DNA of 64,000 nt, taken from NCBI GenBank assembly GCA_038881895.1, contig JAVZOV010000001.1, forward strand, positions 1 through 64,000, given 5' to 3'. Positions 35,127-44,346 of this stretch are shown one piece after another. The position numbers were made by a program, and so were the translations under genes. Each line of letters opens with the position of its first letter. Positions within the stretch are counted from its first letter, which is position 1. Below the pieces are notes generated by a model. It was not told the DNA's origin and searched no databases. It saw only the letters and a list, made by a program, of their open reading frames with translations. The stretch is from Thermoprotei archaeon. GTDB taxonomy: Archaea > Thermoproteota > Thermoprotei > Gearchaeales > WAQG01.

Positions 35127-35576
35127 ATGAAGATTACAGTAAAGGTTGAGGCCAGATTTACTGAAGATGAAAATAAAGTTTTAAAAGCATTGTACAATGT
35201 ATTTACTCCTGAAAAAATTGATATAATAGAAGGCGAAAATGGAAAAATCATTATAGCTTTTGGTAGTGATATTAATAGTTTGCAGAAGCTTAAAGAACTC
35301 ATAAGAAAATCATACATATTAGATGCTGCACGTAAAGTAATTAAATCGGCGTCAAAATTTAAGCAAGGCATTATAGAATTTTATCTTAACAAACAAGCAG
35401 CATACATGGGTAAGATCTCGTTTTCTGCACCTGAAAAAGAATCAGCATTAGGCCCAATTATTATAACAGTAGAAACTAATAATTCTTATGAGTTTTTAGA
35501 TTGGATAGCACCAAAAAGCAGAGAATCACAACGACAAGAAGCAGAACTTGAACGAAAAATGCAAGAAAAATTTTAA
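35127..35576 (+). CDS. UPF0201-type RNA-binding-domain protein
   Basis: 149 residues of the archaeal UPF0201 family. ITVKVEARFTEDENKVLKAL at the N-terminus, then SYILDAARKVIKSA, GKISFSAPEKESALGPIIIT, and a terminal charged helix. The family has an L5-like fold annotated as RNA-binding. Coupled to the UPF0200 kinase-like gene, it is likely part of a two-protein unit of unknown substrate. The 3' end overlaps the convergent RNase Z gene by four bases. Confidence 0.75.
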   Translation: MKITVKVEARFTEDENKVLKALYNVFTPEKIDIIEGENGKIIIAFGSDINSLQKLKELIRKSYILDAARKVIKSASKFKQGIIEFYLNKQAAYMGKISFSAPEKESALGPIIITVETNNSYEFLDWIAPKSRESQRQEAELERKMQEKF

Positions 35577-36475
35577 GCTATGTGAAGTGTTAAGAAATCA
35601 TTAGCTATTAACGTATTATAAAAGGTACTGCGAGCTTCATTAAGTATCAGACCCAGGTTTTGATAACGATTACTTATATGTGTCAAAATAAGCAATCCAA
35701 CGTTAGCATTTAAGGCAATGTTTGCTGCTTGTTTCACGGTTGTATGATACGCAACCTTTGCCAGATTAGCATCATCTTCAATAAATGTAGCTTCATGGAT
35801 TAAAATGTCAGCATTCATAGACGATTTAATAACATTCTCAGTAGGTAATGTATCGCCACTATATATAATCCTTGACCCGTGCAATGGCCTCCCGAGAACA
35901 TCCTCAGGTCTTATGATCTTATTGCCAACTTTTACACTCTTTCCCTCTTTTAGCATTTTAAGCTCAGGTCCAGGCTTTAACCCCAAATTCAAAACTTTAT
36001 TCATATCCAACTTGCCAGGTCTATCATTAGTTCTTAATATATAACCATAGGCTTCAACACCGTGATCTACAGAAATAGCCTCAATGGTATACTTCTTTTC
36101 GATTATAGAAGTGCCATGCGATACTTCATACACAAGAATCTTAAACTCAGACTCTAGAAGAGCGGGCTCAATAACCAAATTGATGTAAGATGCTATACCT
36201 TTAGGGCCATAAATTTCTAATGGTTGCTTTCTACCTAACATAGCCATAGTTCTAATTAAACCAGGTAGTCCTAATATATGATCACCGTGCATGTGAGTTA
36301 TTAAAATTTTCATAACTTTTTGTAGACTTAAACCAGCATACAACATTTGACGCTGGGTACCTTCTCCAACATCCATTAATATTAGATTACCATCAATATT
36401 GAAAGCGATAGAAGGCAGCGATCTATCTTTAGCAGGAATACTAGCAGCAGTACCTAAAAACGTTAATATTATCAT
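35573..36475 (-). CDS. rnz: Ribonuclease Z (tRNA 3' processing)
   Basis: 300 residues of the metallo-beta-lactamase fold. The signature THMHGDHILGLPGL binds two zinc ions, FLGTAASIPAKDRSLPS is the N-terminal motif, and IYSGDTLPTENV and HTTVKQAANIA supply later ligands. It cuts the 3' trailer from tRNA precursors. The gene is coupled by a four-base overlap to the tRNA methyltransferase upstream, a sensible tRNA-maturation pair. Confidence 0.92.
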   Translation of the reverse strand: MIILTFLGTAASIPAKDRSLPSIAFNIDGNLILMDVGEGTQRQMLYAGLSLQKVMKILITHMHGDHILGLPGLIRTMAMLGRKQPLEIYGPKGIASYINLVIEPALLESEFKILVYEVSHGTSIIEKKYTIEAISVDHGVEAYGYILRTNDRPGKLDMNKVLNLGLKPGPELKMLKEGKSVKVGNKIIRPEDVLGRPLHGSRIIYSGDTLPTENVIKSSMNADILIHEATFIEDDANLAKVAYHTTVKQAANIALNANVGLLILTHISNRYQNLGLILNEARSTFYNTLIANDFLTLHIA

Positions 36476-37482
36476 CCTGGCTCCACCACTCTTATATTAC
36501 GTGTTAAACTTCTATGAATCCTTATCTCAAAAGAATCCTTACATACAAACTTAAGCTCATCCTCAATATCTTTAACGTTAGATCCTTTAAAAGATCCATA
36601 AACAATCTTACTAGCTGAAAAAGACTGCTTAAGCAATTCCCTTACCAAGTCTTGGTGCGATCTACCCATCGTAGAAGCATCCTTGCCATATGGTGGGTCA
36701 GTAACAATCTTTGAAAAGTATCTCAAAGGAATATAGGCAGCATCACCTCTAATAATATCAGCATTCCACAAACCATAAAAACGAATATTTCTTAATGAAC
36801 CCTTACACATCTCCCAATTAAGATCAATGCCAATCATTCTAATATTCATCAAACATCCTTCAATGAGCAATCCTCCTGTTCCACAAAAAGGATCCACCAC
36901 AATATCATCTTCCCTAGCTTCAGAAAGATTCATTAAGGATCTAGCAAGCCAAGTCTCCATAGCAGATGGATGGAAAAATGGTCTTTTACTAGGCCGTCGT
37001 TCCATAAACTTTCCACGGTCAACAGAACCTCTCTCCAGCAATAAAACAAATATATCACGACCAAATAATCCAACGAACTTATATTTGGGCTTATTCAAAT
37101 CAACACTAAAACCCTTAGACGCGATTACAGATCCTAACATACTCTCTAATTTACCAACATCAACTTGGTTCCTAGGAACACCAACGCGTTTTATCCTAAC
37201 TAAGAAACTGGAAACGGGTAACGATAAAGTAGTCTTTCTCATCATTTCAATTATTTCATTAACAATTGGTTTACTAATAAAAATTATGAGACCACCCAAA
37301 CGAACCATAGATGCCCTTTTCACAACATAATCGATCAACTCGCTGCTTGATCTAATAATTACTATTCTATCATAAACACCAACAATGTTATATGAAAGAC
37401 CACTGGAATTACACAACGCTTTGAGCTCGCCAAAAGGAATTCCATCATACCCATCAATCAAAAGAAATCCTATTAAACTCAT
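36472..37482 (-). CDS. tRNA (guanine(10)-N2)-dimethyltransferase (THUMP/Trm-G10 type)
   Basis: 336 residues. An N-terminal THUMP-like half is followed by a Rossmann methyltransferase: FFHPSAMETWLARSLMNLSE, DDIVVDPFCGTGGLLIEG, IGIDLNWEM, and catalytic TDPPYGKDAST. This is the Trm11/Trm-G10 arrangement that modifies G10 of tRNA in archaea. It sits in an operon with RNase Z. Confidence 0.85.
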   Translation of the reverse strand: MSLIGFLLIDGYDGIPFGELKALCNSSGLSYNIVGVYDRIVIIRSSSELIDYVVKRASMVRLGGLIIFISKPIVNEIIEMMRKTTLSLPVSSFLVRIKRVGVPRNQVDVGKLESMLGSVIASKGFSVDLNKPKYKFVGLFGRDIFVLLLERGSVDRGKFMERRPSKRPFFHPSAMETWLARSLMNLSEAREDDIVVDPFCGTGGLLIEGCLMNIRMIGIDLNWEMCKGSLRNIRFYGLWNADIIRGDAAYIPLRYFSKIVTDPPYGKDASTMGRSHQDLVRELLKQSFSASKIVYGSFKGSNVKDIEDELKFVCKDSFEIRIHRSLTRNIRVVEPG

Positions 37483-37573
37483 TACTAGCTACTTAACTTT
37501 AAGATAAACTCTCTTTAATTTTTTTTCTAAATCAAACGATTACCAAATAACATATTCCATAGAATATGATTAT

Positions 37574-37795
37574 CTAAAATCTAAGACGCTCAAGTCTTAT
37601 TCGATCTCTGTTTATTTTTTTCCACTCTTTATAGTGTTCAGCACAAAGATAGACGCGTCTAGTACTGCCGTGCTCCACTTTAGAGATCATAGGACCAAGA
37701 TTATTTATCGAAATTGATCTTACAGCTACATTTGCGCAACCTTTCACCATGCAATGAACACCATTATCAATCTTACCCATTGATTTCACCATCAA
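37574..37795 (-). CDS. Small putative zinc-binding protein
   Basis: 73 residues. A CMVKGC pair near residue 15 and CAEHY near 51 could form a four-ligand zinc site. The C-terminus is rich in arginine and lysine (KKINRDRIRLERLRF), suggesting RNA contact. Its start overlaps the eL13 stop by four bases, so it is cotranslated with ribosomal proteins. I do not recognise the family; a ribosome-associated role is inferred only from position and charge. Confidence 0.6.
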   Translation of the reverse strand: MMVKSMGKIDNGVHCMVKGCANVAVRSISINNLGPMISKVEHGSTRRVYLCAEHYKEWKKINRDRIRLERLRF

Positions 37796-38247
37796 CCATG
37801 ATAGTACATCGAAGGAGTTTTCCTAGGTTTTCTAGCCATCTTCCATTTCCTTTTATGACTCTCTTTATATCTGGATTTTACAATTCCACGCGACTTTTTT
37901 CCTGCATGGGTCAATCCTCTGAAAACTCGTCCACTTTGAGGACTAGAATCCCTTAACTTTTTACGTGAAACAACTAAAACTTTACCTTCTTTATAGGCCT
38001 CAAGAAAACGTTTCAATGCATCAATATTTTCCTTATAAACACTTTTTCTTCTTACATCAATGTAAACTCCTAATAACATAGCCTGCTCCTTAGAAATCCC
38101 AGCTTCTTTAAGTTCACCAATACTAAATCCTCTACCGATCCTTTGTCTAGCTATATTATATTTGCCTTTCCAAACTAATGGAGTTAAAACAATTGGTTTA
38201 GGTGCTTCTGTCATGAGTTGAGCAGGTTCACTGCTCAACACCAACAC
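37792..38247 (-). CDS. rpl13e: Ribosomal protein eL13 fused to the C-terminal tail of eL15
   Basis: 151 residues. Residues about 25-98 match eL13 ([38 protein letters not shown]). From residue 106 to the end the sequence ([17 protein letters not shown] and a basic tail) is not eL13. It is the conserved C-terminal segment of eL15, normally seen right after NWI in that protein. The upstream eL15 gene lacks exactly this part. The start overlaps eL15 by up to 20 bases; GTGs at 38247 and 38241 and an ATG at 38214 are in frame. eL13 is known from eukaryotes and TACK archaea. Confidence 0.85.
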   Translation of the reverse strand: MLVLSSEPAQLMTEAPKPIVLTPLVWKGKYNIARQRIGRGFSIGELKEAGISKEQAMLLGVYIDVRRKSVYKENIDALKRFLEAYKEGKVLVVSRKKLRDSSPQSGRVFRGLTHAGKKSRGIVKSRYKESHKRKWKMARKPRKTPSMYYHG

Positions 38248-38701
38248 CTCTCGATATCCAGTTTACATCTTTATCATTAATTATGGCCGGATGATATGGG
38301 TCAACCATTATTACTTCAAACCACTTATATCTGCCATCCTCACCAACCCAATAACTACCTAACACCTCCAAGTTTGGGAACTTTCTAGCAGCTTTCTCCT
38401 CAGCAATCCATTGTAAACTCTTTTTTACAGTCATTTTCACAGTACCCATACGCTTAGGTCTTCGGCCAGATTTAGGTCTCTCTTTTTCCATCTTTCCTTT
38501 TCTAACACGCACACGTACAACAACAAAACCTTGCTTAGCCTTATAACCAAGAGCCCGAGCTCTATTTATTCTAGTAGGCTTTTCGATACGAACGACTGTC
38601 GATTCACGCCTCCATAAGACTAATCTCTCACGATATGCTTCAGCTAACGGTCCCTCCTTAACTCTTTTCCATAACTTTGCTATCTGATGATACATGCCCA
38701 T
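38228..38701 (-). CDS. rpl15e: Ribosomal protein eL15, lacking its C-terminal tail
   Basis: 157 residues, against about 190-215 in other archaea. The body is clear: [68 protein letters not shown] and [19 protein letters not shown]. It stops nine residues after NWI, where other eL15 proteins continue into R-FRGLTSAGKKSRGL. That tail is encoded at the end of the next gene. A GGTGAGAG ribosome binding site precedes the ATG. Confidence 0.9.
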   Translation of the reverse strand: MGMYHQIAKLWKRVKEGPLAEAYRERLVLWRRESTVVRIEKPTRINRARALGYKAKQGFVVVRVRVRKGKMEKERPKSGRRPKRMGTVKMTVKKSLQWIAEEKAARKFPNLEVLGSYWVGEDGRYKWFEVIMVDPYHPAIINDKDVNWISRGVGVEQ

Positions 38702-38799
38702 ATTACTCTCACCAATTAAAGAAACACCTACAATTTAACCTTTACTAAAGCATCCCATAAAATACTCATCACATATGCATTACCATGCTTCTCTTAAGT

Positions 38800-38813
38800 A
38801 TGATGATCATCAT
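38800..38813. promoter_or_regulatory. 14-base perfect palindrome upstream of eL15
   Basis: ATGATGATCATCAT lies about 100 bases upstream of the eL15 start and about 100 bases before the proC relic. It could be an operator, but there is no further support. Confidence 0.25.
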
Positions 38814-38914
38814 TTGTATCATCTAACTTCCCTCCCTGAAAAGTGGGGCTTTCCGTTGTAAATAAAATTTTTATATTCTTTGTATATTTTTAGATAGTTG
38901 GTGTGGTGGTTTGA

Positions 38915-39280
38915 TTCCAGTCCACACTTAAAATAGGTGTTTTAGGTGCCGGTAAGCTAGGACAAGCTATAATAAAAGGTCTTATAAGAGCTGGAATTAA
39001 TTCTACTGACATCATAGCATCAGTTAAAACATTAAAATCTGCAGAAAATGTTAAGAAATTGAATATTAATGTATTCTTAGATAATGAAAAGGTTATTAAA
39101 AATTCGGACATAATAATAATTGCTTTAAAACCTCGCACAATCATGAACACTCTACATTCATTAGCTGGGTTTTTTGAGAAAAAGATAGTAGTGTCTGTTG
39201 CAGCTCTGATACCCCTTAAAATATATTCGCATGTATTAAATGGTGCTGAAATTTATAACCTGAAAGCCTCGCCTCTTTAG
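38915..39280 (+). pseudogene. proC: Truncated pyrroline-5-carboxylate reductase
   Basis: The open frame begins LKIGVLGAGKLGQAIIKGL, the NADP-binding start of ProC, and continues SDIIIIALKPRTIMNTL and KIVVSVAALIPL. It ends after about 120 residues where family members go on for another 140. There is no usable start codon: a TGA at 38912 lies just before the frame and no ATG, GTG or TTG follows before the conserved region. The 3' break coincides with a hairpin that resembles IS200/IS605 ends (39261-39300). Proline synthesis in this organism must use another route or gene. Confidence 0.78.
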
Positions 39281-39300
39281 GGCGGAGAGGAGGTCAGATG
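39261..39300 (+). repeat. IS200/IS605-like end hairpin at the proC break
   Basis: CTGAAAGCCTCGCCTCTTTA followed by GGGCGGAGAGGAGGTCAGAT. GCCTCGCC pairs with GGGCGGAGAGG. This layout is common at archaeal IS200/IS605 ends. It lies exactly where proC homology ends. Confidence 0.5.
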
Positions 39301-39471
39301 CTTCAAATGAATTAGATAAAGCACTTAAGAGTTTTAATCAATACTCAATTAAAGGTCATTCAATTAATAATGAATCATAAATAATTCTCTTAGTTTTCTT
39401 TTGTGTTTTGTTAAATGAGTAAAAAATATTTATATTTCACCAAAAAATAAAGCTATTTCGGTGATTTTATA

Positions 39472-39837
39472 ATGTCGAAAAGTAGTGAGTTTAAGGTTGA
39501 GCAGACACATACTGTTTTCTATATACGGCTTCCCAATGGTTCAAAAGCTTACTTATCTTATGATATTAACGGTGATATTATGCGATTAATAGAAACTTAT
39601 ACGCCACCTGAGTACAGAGGCATGGGTTTAGCTAGAATGATGGTTGAACGGGCTACTCAGATCGCAGAAGAAAGAAATTTAAAGATAGAACCAATCTGTA
39701 GTTATTCAGTTTACTATTTTCTCAAGAATCCCGACAAACGTAGATTATTAGCAGATAAGTACAGATCAATGAATAATGTAGAACTTGAAGCATATTATAA
39801 GCAACGCTTAGAAAGTGAAAAAAACAAGAGCACCTAG
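39472..39837 (+). CDS. GNAT-like N-acetyltransferase (YjdJ/PF14542 type)
   Basis: 121 residues. GSKAYLSYDINGDIMRLIET, then TYTPPEYRGMGLARMMVERA (the acetyl-CoA-binding loop) and IEPICSYSVYYFLKNP, the CSY motif of this small GNAT subfamily. Substrate unknown. A TTATATTTCACC box lies upstream and ATG is the start. Confidence 0.75.
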   Translation: MSKSSEFKVEQTHTVFYIRLPNGSKAYLSYDINGDIMRLIETYTPPEYRGMGLARMMVERATQIAEERNLKIEPICSYSVYYFLKNPDKRRLLADKYRSMNNVELEAYYKQRLESEKNKST

Positions 39838-40213
39838 CTATTTTATTGACTCTCTTCATTGCTGAATTTAAGGGGTTCTCTGTTGTTTCTGTTTGATGTT
39901 TTGTTATATTGGGTTCCAGACTGTGTCGAAACTAACCTCTGCTATGAGTGCATAACTTGTTCAATGTTTATTACATTAATCTTCAGTCTAGAAGTCCCGA
40001 GTTGTATCCTCCCTGACTCGTCAAAAATTTAATTTATTTTCTCAAACACTTAAAAGAAACATACATCTACTTAATAGGCAATCTATCCTAAAACCCTGAT
40101 AATGGAGTTTTAAAGACAAGAGACAAAGAATCTTAGTCTCAGTTATGTGAAGAATCAATCAGGTTCAGCATTAGATATATTATGCCTTTTTTACTAAGAT
40201 AATATGAACTATC
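39838..40213. other. Intergenic region, 376 bases
   Basis: No gene seen. The left half is a degenerate type R relic (39848-39955). GTCCCGAGTTGTATCCTCCC at about 39996-40015 may be another relic hairpin end. The right half is AT-rich and carries the thpR promoter region. Confidence 0.55.
39848..39955 (-). repeat. IS200/IS605-like right-end relic, type R (copy R4)
   Basis: Position-by-position resemblance to 62444-62575: GACTCTCTTCATTGCTGAAT against GACACTCTCCACGGCTGAAG, then GGGTTCCAGACTGTGTCGAA and CTGCTATGAGTGCATA against CTGCCATGAGCATATA. It is heavily decayed. Confidence 0.5.
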
Positions 40214-40771
40214 ATGTCGCAGCTAATAAGATGTTTTATTGCTGTGGATGTGAAGGATGAAGATGTATTAAATAAAATAAGTAAAATACAAGATTTACTA
40301 CCTAATGGTTCATTAAAATTAGTTGAAAGAGAAAACATGCATTTTACGATTAGATTTCTCGGTGAAACTGAACAATCACTCGTTGGAGTTATTAAAAATT
40401 CGTTAAGATCAGTAAGCTTTAATCCTTTCAGCATTCATTTAAAAGGTGTTGGTGCCTTTCCATCATTTCATAAACCGAGAATAGTGTGGATAGGAGTTAG
40501 TGAGGGAGCTGAGAATCTGATGAAGCTACATTCAATGATAAATTCAGTTCTCAAAAATTTGCATATAAGATCAGAAGAGGAAGAATTCACTCCTCATTTG
40601 ACTATTGCAAGAGTGAAGTATCCTAACAAAGAACTCCCTCACGTCTTAGATGAATTAAAGGATGAAGATTTTGGACAAATTATTGTTAAAGCCTTTCAGT
40701 TTAAACAAAGTATCTTAACACCTAAAGGGCCTATCTATAAGGATTTAGAAGTTTACCAAGCAGTATTATAG
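40214..40771 (+). CDS. thpR: RNA 2',3'-cyclic phosphodiesterase
   Basis: 185 residues of the 2H phosphoesterase (LigT/ThpR) family. The two HxTx motifs are MHFTIRFLG near residue 43 and PHLTIARV near 128. It opens 2',3'-cyclic phosphates or acts on tRNA halves. As in many archaea, it is directly followed by the CCA-adding enzyme gene. Confidence 0.9.
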   Translation: MSQLIRCFIAVDVKDEDVLNKISKIQDLLPNGSLKLVERENMHFTIRFLGETEQSLVGVIKNSLRSVSFNPFSIHLKGVGAFPSFHKPRIVWIGVSEGAENLMKLHSMINSVLKNLHIRSEEEEFTPHLTIARVKYPNKELPHVLDELKDEDFGQIIVKAFQFKQSILTPKGPIYKDLEVYQAVL

Positions 40772-40779
40772 GGATTGTC

Positions 40780-42123
40780 ATGGATATCGAAGATATAATA
40801 AAACATTTAAAGAATAAGGTAGCTCCTAATGAGGATGAAATTTTCCTTGTGAATACTACTATTAATAAAGTTGTCAACAAACTTAATGATGAGATTAAGC
40901 GAAGAAATATTAATGCAAAGGTTGAGGTGCATGGATCTATAGCACATGATACATGGTTGCCAGGTGACAGAGACATTGATGTTTTTATCTTATTTGATCC
41001 ATCAGTTGGAAAGGAAAAGATAGTCACTGAGGGATTGGAGATTGCAAAATCTGCGTTTCCTAAGTATATAGAACGTTATGCGGAACATCCATTCATTACT
41101 GCACATGTTGATGGCTTTCTCGTTGATGTTGTACCTGCTGCAATGATAAGTGATGTAAGTAAACTAATTACTGCAGCCGATAGAACACCTTTACATTCAA
41201 GATATCTCTCATCTACATTGAATGATGAGTTAAAATTGCATGCGAGAATCTTGAAGTTATTCATGAAGAATATAGGTGTTTATGGCGCTGAAATTAAGGT
41301 GGAAGGGTTTAGTGGATACCTTGTTGAGCTGTTAACTGTATTCTATAATGGCTTTCCAAATTTCATTAAAAATGCTGCCGATTGGATACCTTACAAAACT
41401 GTTCTGCCTAAAGAATATGAAAACGTATTTAATGATCCATTAGTAGTGATCGATCCTGTTGATCCTAAAAGAAATGTTGCATCAGCCGTTAATCTAGAGA
41501 ACATGTCAATTGTCATACAAGCTTCTAGAGAGCTATTAAAGAGACCATCTTTGAAATTTTTTATTCCTCCTAAACCAAGGATACTCAAGAAATCATTGAT
41601 CACAAGCTTAAGGAAACGAGGTTCACATATTGTTGTCATTGTAGCAAACTGTCCTAAAGTACCACCAGATATACTCTGGGGAGAGCTAAAACATAGTATG
41701 AAAGGTATTGCACGTTTAATGGAGAACTATGAATTTAGGGTTGTTGATTCTACATGTTGGAGTGATGAGAACAAAATTATTGCATTATTTTATGAGGTTA
41801 AAGAGTTAAAATTACCCAAAATAAAAATTGTAAAAGGGCCACCAATCAGCATGCGTGATTCATGTGAACAGTTCATAGCATCTCATGAGAATGTGTGGAT
41901 ACGCGATAGTACACTGTATGCTTATTCACAGAGAAATGTAACAGACCTGTTAACTCTTTTGAAAAATAAAATCTTTGCCGCATCGTTAAGTAGACATATT
42001 GCAGAAGAATTAAAGAGAGGGTTTGAAATATACATAGATTATCAGGTACTAAATCTTAATGGGGGATTATTAATTCATGCAAAAAAATTCATTGACAAGA
42101 GTTTATGGTGGCTTAAAGATTGA
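40780..42123 (+). CDS. cca: CCA tRNA nucleotidyltransferase (class I, archaeal)
   Basis: 447 residues. The nucleotidyltransferase motif VHGSIAHDTWLPGDRDIDVF carries the metal-binding DxD, with VDVVPA supplying the third carboxylate. VEGFSGYLVELLTVFYNGF is the archaeal central domain. It adds or repairs the 3' CCA end of tRNA. Its 3' end overlaps the kinase-like gene by 47 bases in a different frame. Confidence 0.94.
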   Translation: MDIEDIIKHLKNKVAPNEDEIFLVNTTINKVVNKLNDEIKRRNINAKVEVHGSIAHDTWLPGDRDIDVFILFDPSVGKEKIVTEGLEIAKSAFPKYIERYAEHPFITAHVDGFLVDVVPAAMISDVSKLITAADRTPLHSRYLSSTLNDELKLHARILKLFMKNIGVYGAEIKVEGFSGYLVELLTVFYNGFPNFIKNAADWIPYKTVLPKEYENVFNDPLVVIDPVDPKRNVASAVNLENMSIVIQASRELLKRPSLKFFIPPKPRILKKSLITSLRKRGSHIVVIVANCPKVPPDILWGELKHSMKGIARLMENYEFRVVDSTCWSDENKIIALFYEVKELKLPKIKIVKGPPISMRDSCEQFIASHENVWIRDSTLYAYSQRNVTDLLTLLKNKIFAASLSRHIAEELKRGFEIYIDYQVLNLNGGLLIHAKKFIDKSLWWLKD

Positions 42124-42886
42124 GCCCTTAAGCTTTGATGATACACGCTTATTAAAGCTTATATGTTATCCATCTAATGAAAACTGTGACATCAGAACAA
42201 AAATTCTTGAACTAAAAGAGTTAGGTGTAAGACCCTGTATTGGTGGCCATGTAGAAATTCATGGTGGGCTACAAGTTTTAGGTAAAGGCACTACTAGTAT
42301 TGTGACGTTTGGATTAATTAATAATACTGTAGTCGCATTAAAAATATTACGTTGTGATTCAAACAGAGACTCCTTAGAAAAAGAGGCGAAAATCTTGCAG
42401 CTAGTAAATAACGTTGGTGTGGGTCCTAAATTAATCTTGTATTCAAAGAATTTTCTTGCTGTTGAACTTGTAAAAGGGCGCCCTCTTGATGAAATTTTAT
42501 TGAAGGGGTCTTTCACATGCATTTCAAGAACTCTTGAAAAATTGCTTTCACAATGTTTTAAATTGGATTTTATTGGAATTGATCATGGGGAGCTCTCTAC
42601 ACCAAAGAAACATGTCTATGTTTACAGATGCAATCCAACAATAATCGATTTTGAAACAGCAAGTTTTTCACGAAGGCCATCTAATTTAACTGCAATTATA
42701 GGACATGTATTCTTTAAAAAAACAGTAATGTCCGAGCGCATACGATCGTTATTTAAATTCAACAATCTAAGACTTCAAAAACTGAAGGAAAATTTGAAAA
42801 TATATAAAAAGAAGCCCGAGTATGATCAGTTTTTAGTTATAAAAAATATAATATTTAATAACGAAATCAATCTTGAGAACACTTAA
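42077..42886 (+). CDS. Predicted archaeal Ser/Thr kinase-like protein (COG2112 type)
   Basis: 269 residues. A glycine-rich loop LGKGTTSIVTFG (about 69-79), the ATP-binding Lys89 in VVALKIL, a catalytic-loop-like IDHGELSTPKKHVYV near 175, and a metal site IIDFETAS with DFE in place of DFG. This is the pattern of the small archaeal kinase family commonly found next to cca. The start overlaps cca by 47 bases; a TTG at 42092 (residue 6) is an alternative. The target is unknown, perhaps a tRNA-linked small molecule or protein. Confidence 0.75.
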   Translation: MQKNSLTRVYGGLKIEPLSFDDTRLLKLICYPSNENCDIRTKILELKELGVRPCIGGHVEIHGGLQVLGKGTTSIVTFGLINNTVVALKILRCDSNRDSLEKEAKILQLVNNVGVGPKLILYSKNFLAVELVKGRPLDEILLKGSFTCISRTLEKLLSQCFKLDFIGIDHGELSTPKKHVYVYRCNPTIIDFETASFSRRPSNLTAIIGHVFFKKTVMSERIRSLFKFNNLRLQKLKENLKIYKKKPEYDQFLVIKNIIFNNEINLENT

Positions 42887-42996
42887 TGAAATAATCTTTG
42901 TTCTCTTTGACAAGCTTATGTTTTGTAGTGAAGGAAGCACAATCTTAAAATGAGTACAGTTAAATAGACTTTAGTAATTGTTTTTATTGTGTAGGT

Positions 42997-44337
42997 ATGG
43001 AGCATCCAATATTGTCACGGTATTCGTATCCTGAAATGCGATATGTATTTAGTGAGGAAGCAAAATTAGAAAGATGGTTAAAGGTTGAAGGAGCATTAGC
43101 AAAAGCACATGCGTTAGTTGGGAATATCCCCTTGGAGGCAGCTGAGATTATTATTTCGAAAGCTTCACTTAAGTATGTAAAACCTGATAGAGTGCGCGAA
43201 CTTGAACATATTTATGAGCATGATCTTTTTGCAATGGTCGAAGCATTAGCAGAAGTGTGTAATGATGCAGGTAAGTATGTGCATTTAGGTGCAACGAGCT
43301 ATGACATAGAAGATACAGCACTCGCTCTTGCATTACGTGATGCTTTATCTATAATAGAAGATGATCTGTTTTCTTTAAGAGATACATTAATTGATCTAGC
43401 AGTACGGCATAGGGACCTAGTTTGTATTGGACGAACACATGGACAACACGCCCTTCCTATTACTTATGGAATGAAGTTTGCATTATGGGCTGCTGAAATC
43501 CAGAGACATATAGAAAGGTTAAATGAGGTTCGAAAGAGAGCTGTTGTAGGTAAGATGAGTGGAGCTGTTGGTACTATGGCTGGATTCAGCCAACATGGTA
43601 TTAAGATTCAGGAGTTAGTCATGAAGGAGTTAGGATTGAATTATGAGCCAATTTCTAATCAGGTCGTTCAAAGAGATAGGCATGCAGAAGTTATCATGTT
43701 GCTTGCATTAATAGCATCATCATTAGATAAAATCGCTAAGGAAATTAGGAATCTTCAAAGAACTGAAGTTGCTGAAGTTTTTGAACCATTTGAAGAGAAA
43801 CAAGCTGGTTCATCCACAATGCCTCATAAAAGAAATCCAAATAAAAGCGAAAGAATTTGTAGCTTAGCAAGATATGTAAAGGCTCTTGTCATTCCTTCGC
43901 TTGAAAATATTTCACTTGAACATGAGAGAGATTTAACGAACTCAGCTAATGAAAGAATAATCATTCCTGATGCCTTTATGATCGTGGATTACATGTTACG
44001 TCAAATGAACAACATTCTTAAAAAACTTGAAATAAACGAGAAAAATATAAAGCGTAACTTGGAACTTACCGACGGATTAATAATGGCCGAACGTATAATG
44101 CTTGAATTAGTCCGAAAAGGCGTTCCCAGACAGGAAGCTTATAAAATCGTCAGAAATCTCAGTTTTAAATCGATAAAAGAGGGTAAATTGTTTAGAGAAG
44201 TACTTGAAAGTGATCCAACAATTTCAAAGTTAATAGATAAGAGCAGCCTAGAAGTGCTGATCAATCCATATACTTATATTGGAAATAGCAGGGAAATTGT
44301 CAGTAATGTAGTAACTATGCTTAAAAGTAAAAGATAG
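42997..44337 (+). CDS. purB: Adenylosuccinate lyase
   Basis: 446 residues of the fumarase/aspartase superfamily. HPILSRYSYPEMRYVFSEE at the start, HLGATSYDIEDTALALALRD, RTHGQHALPITYGMKFA, and the signature GSSTMPHKRNPNKSE. It acts twice in purine synthesis (SAICAR and adenylosuccinate cleavage). It is followed ten bases later by a THUMP protein gene. Confidence 0.95.
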   Translation: MEHPILSRYSYPEMRYVFSEEAKLERWLKVEGALAKAHALVGNIPLEAAEIIISKASLKYVKPDRVRELEHIYEHDLFAMVEALAEVCNDAGKYVHLGATSYDIEDTALALALRDALSIIEDDLFSLRDTLIDLAVRHRDLVCIGRTHGQHALPITYGMKFALWAAEIQRHIERLNEVRKRAVVGKMSGAVGTMAGFSQHGIKIQELVMKELGLNYEPISNQVVQRDRHAEVIMLLALIASSLDKIAKEIRNLQRTEVAEVFEPFEEKQAGSSTMPHKRNPNKSERICSLARYVKALVIPSLENISLEHERDLTNSANERIIIPDAFMIVDYMLRQMNNILKKLEINEKNIKRNLELTDGLIMAERIMLELVRKGVPRQEAYKIVRNLSFKSIKEGKLFREVLESDPTISKLIDKSSLEVLINPYTYIGNSREIVSNVVTMLKSKR

Positions 44338-44346
44338 GGAAAATTA

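Noticed and set aside
38890-39150. Minus-strand 86-codon frame over the proC relic
   Set aside because: The opposite strand carries clear ProC homology; this frame is its shadow.
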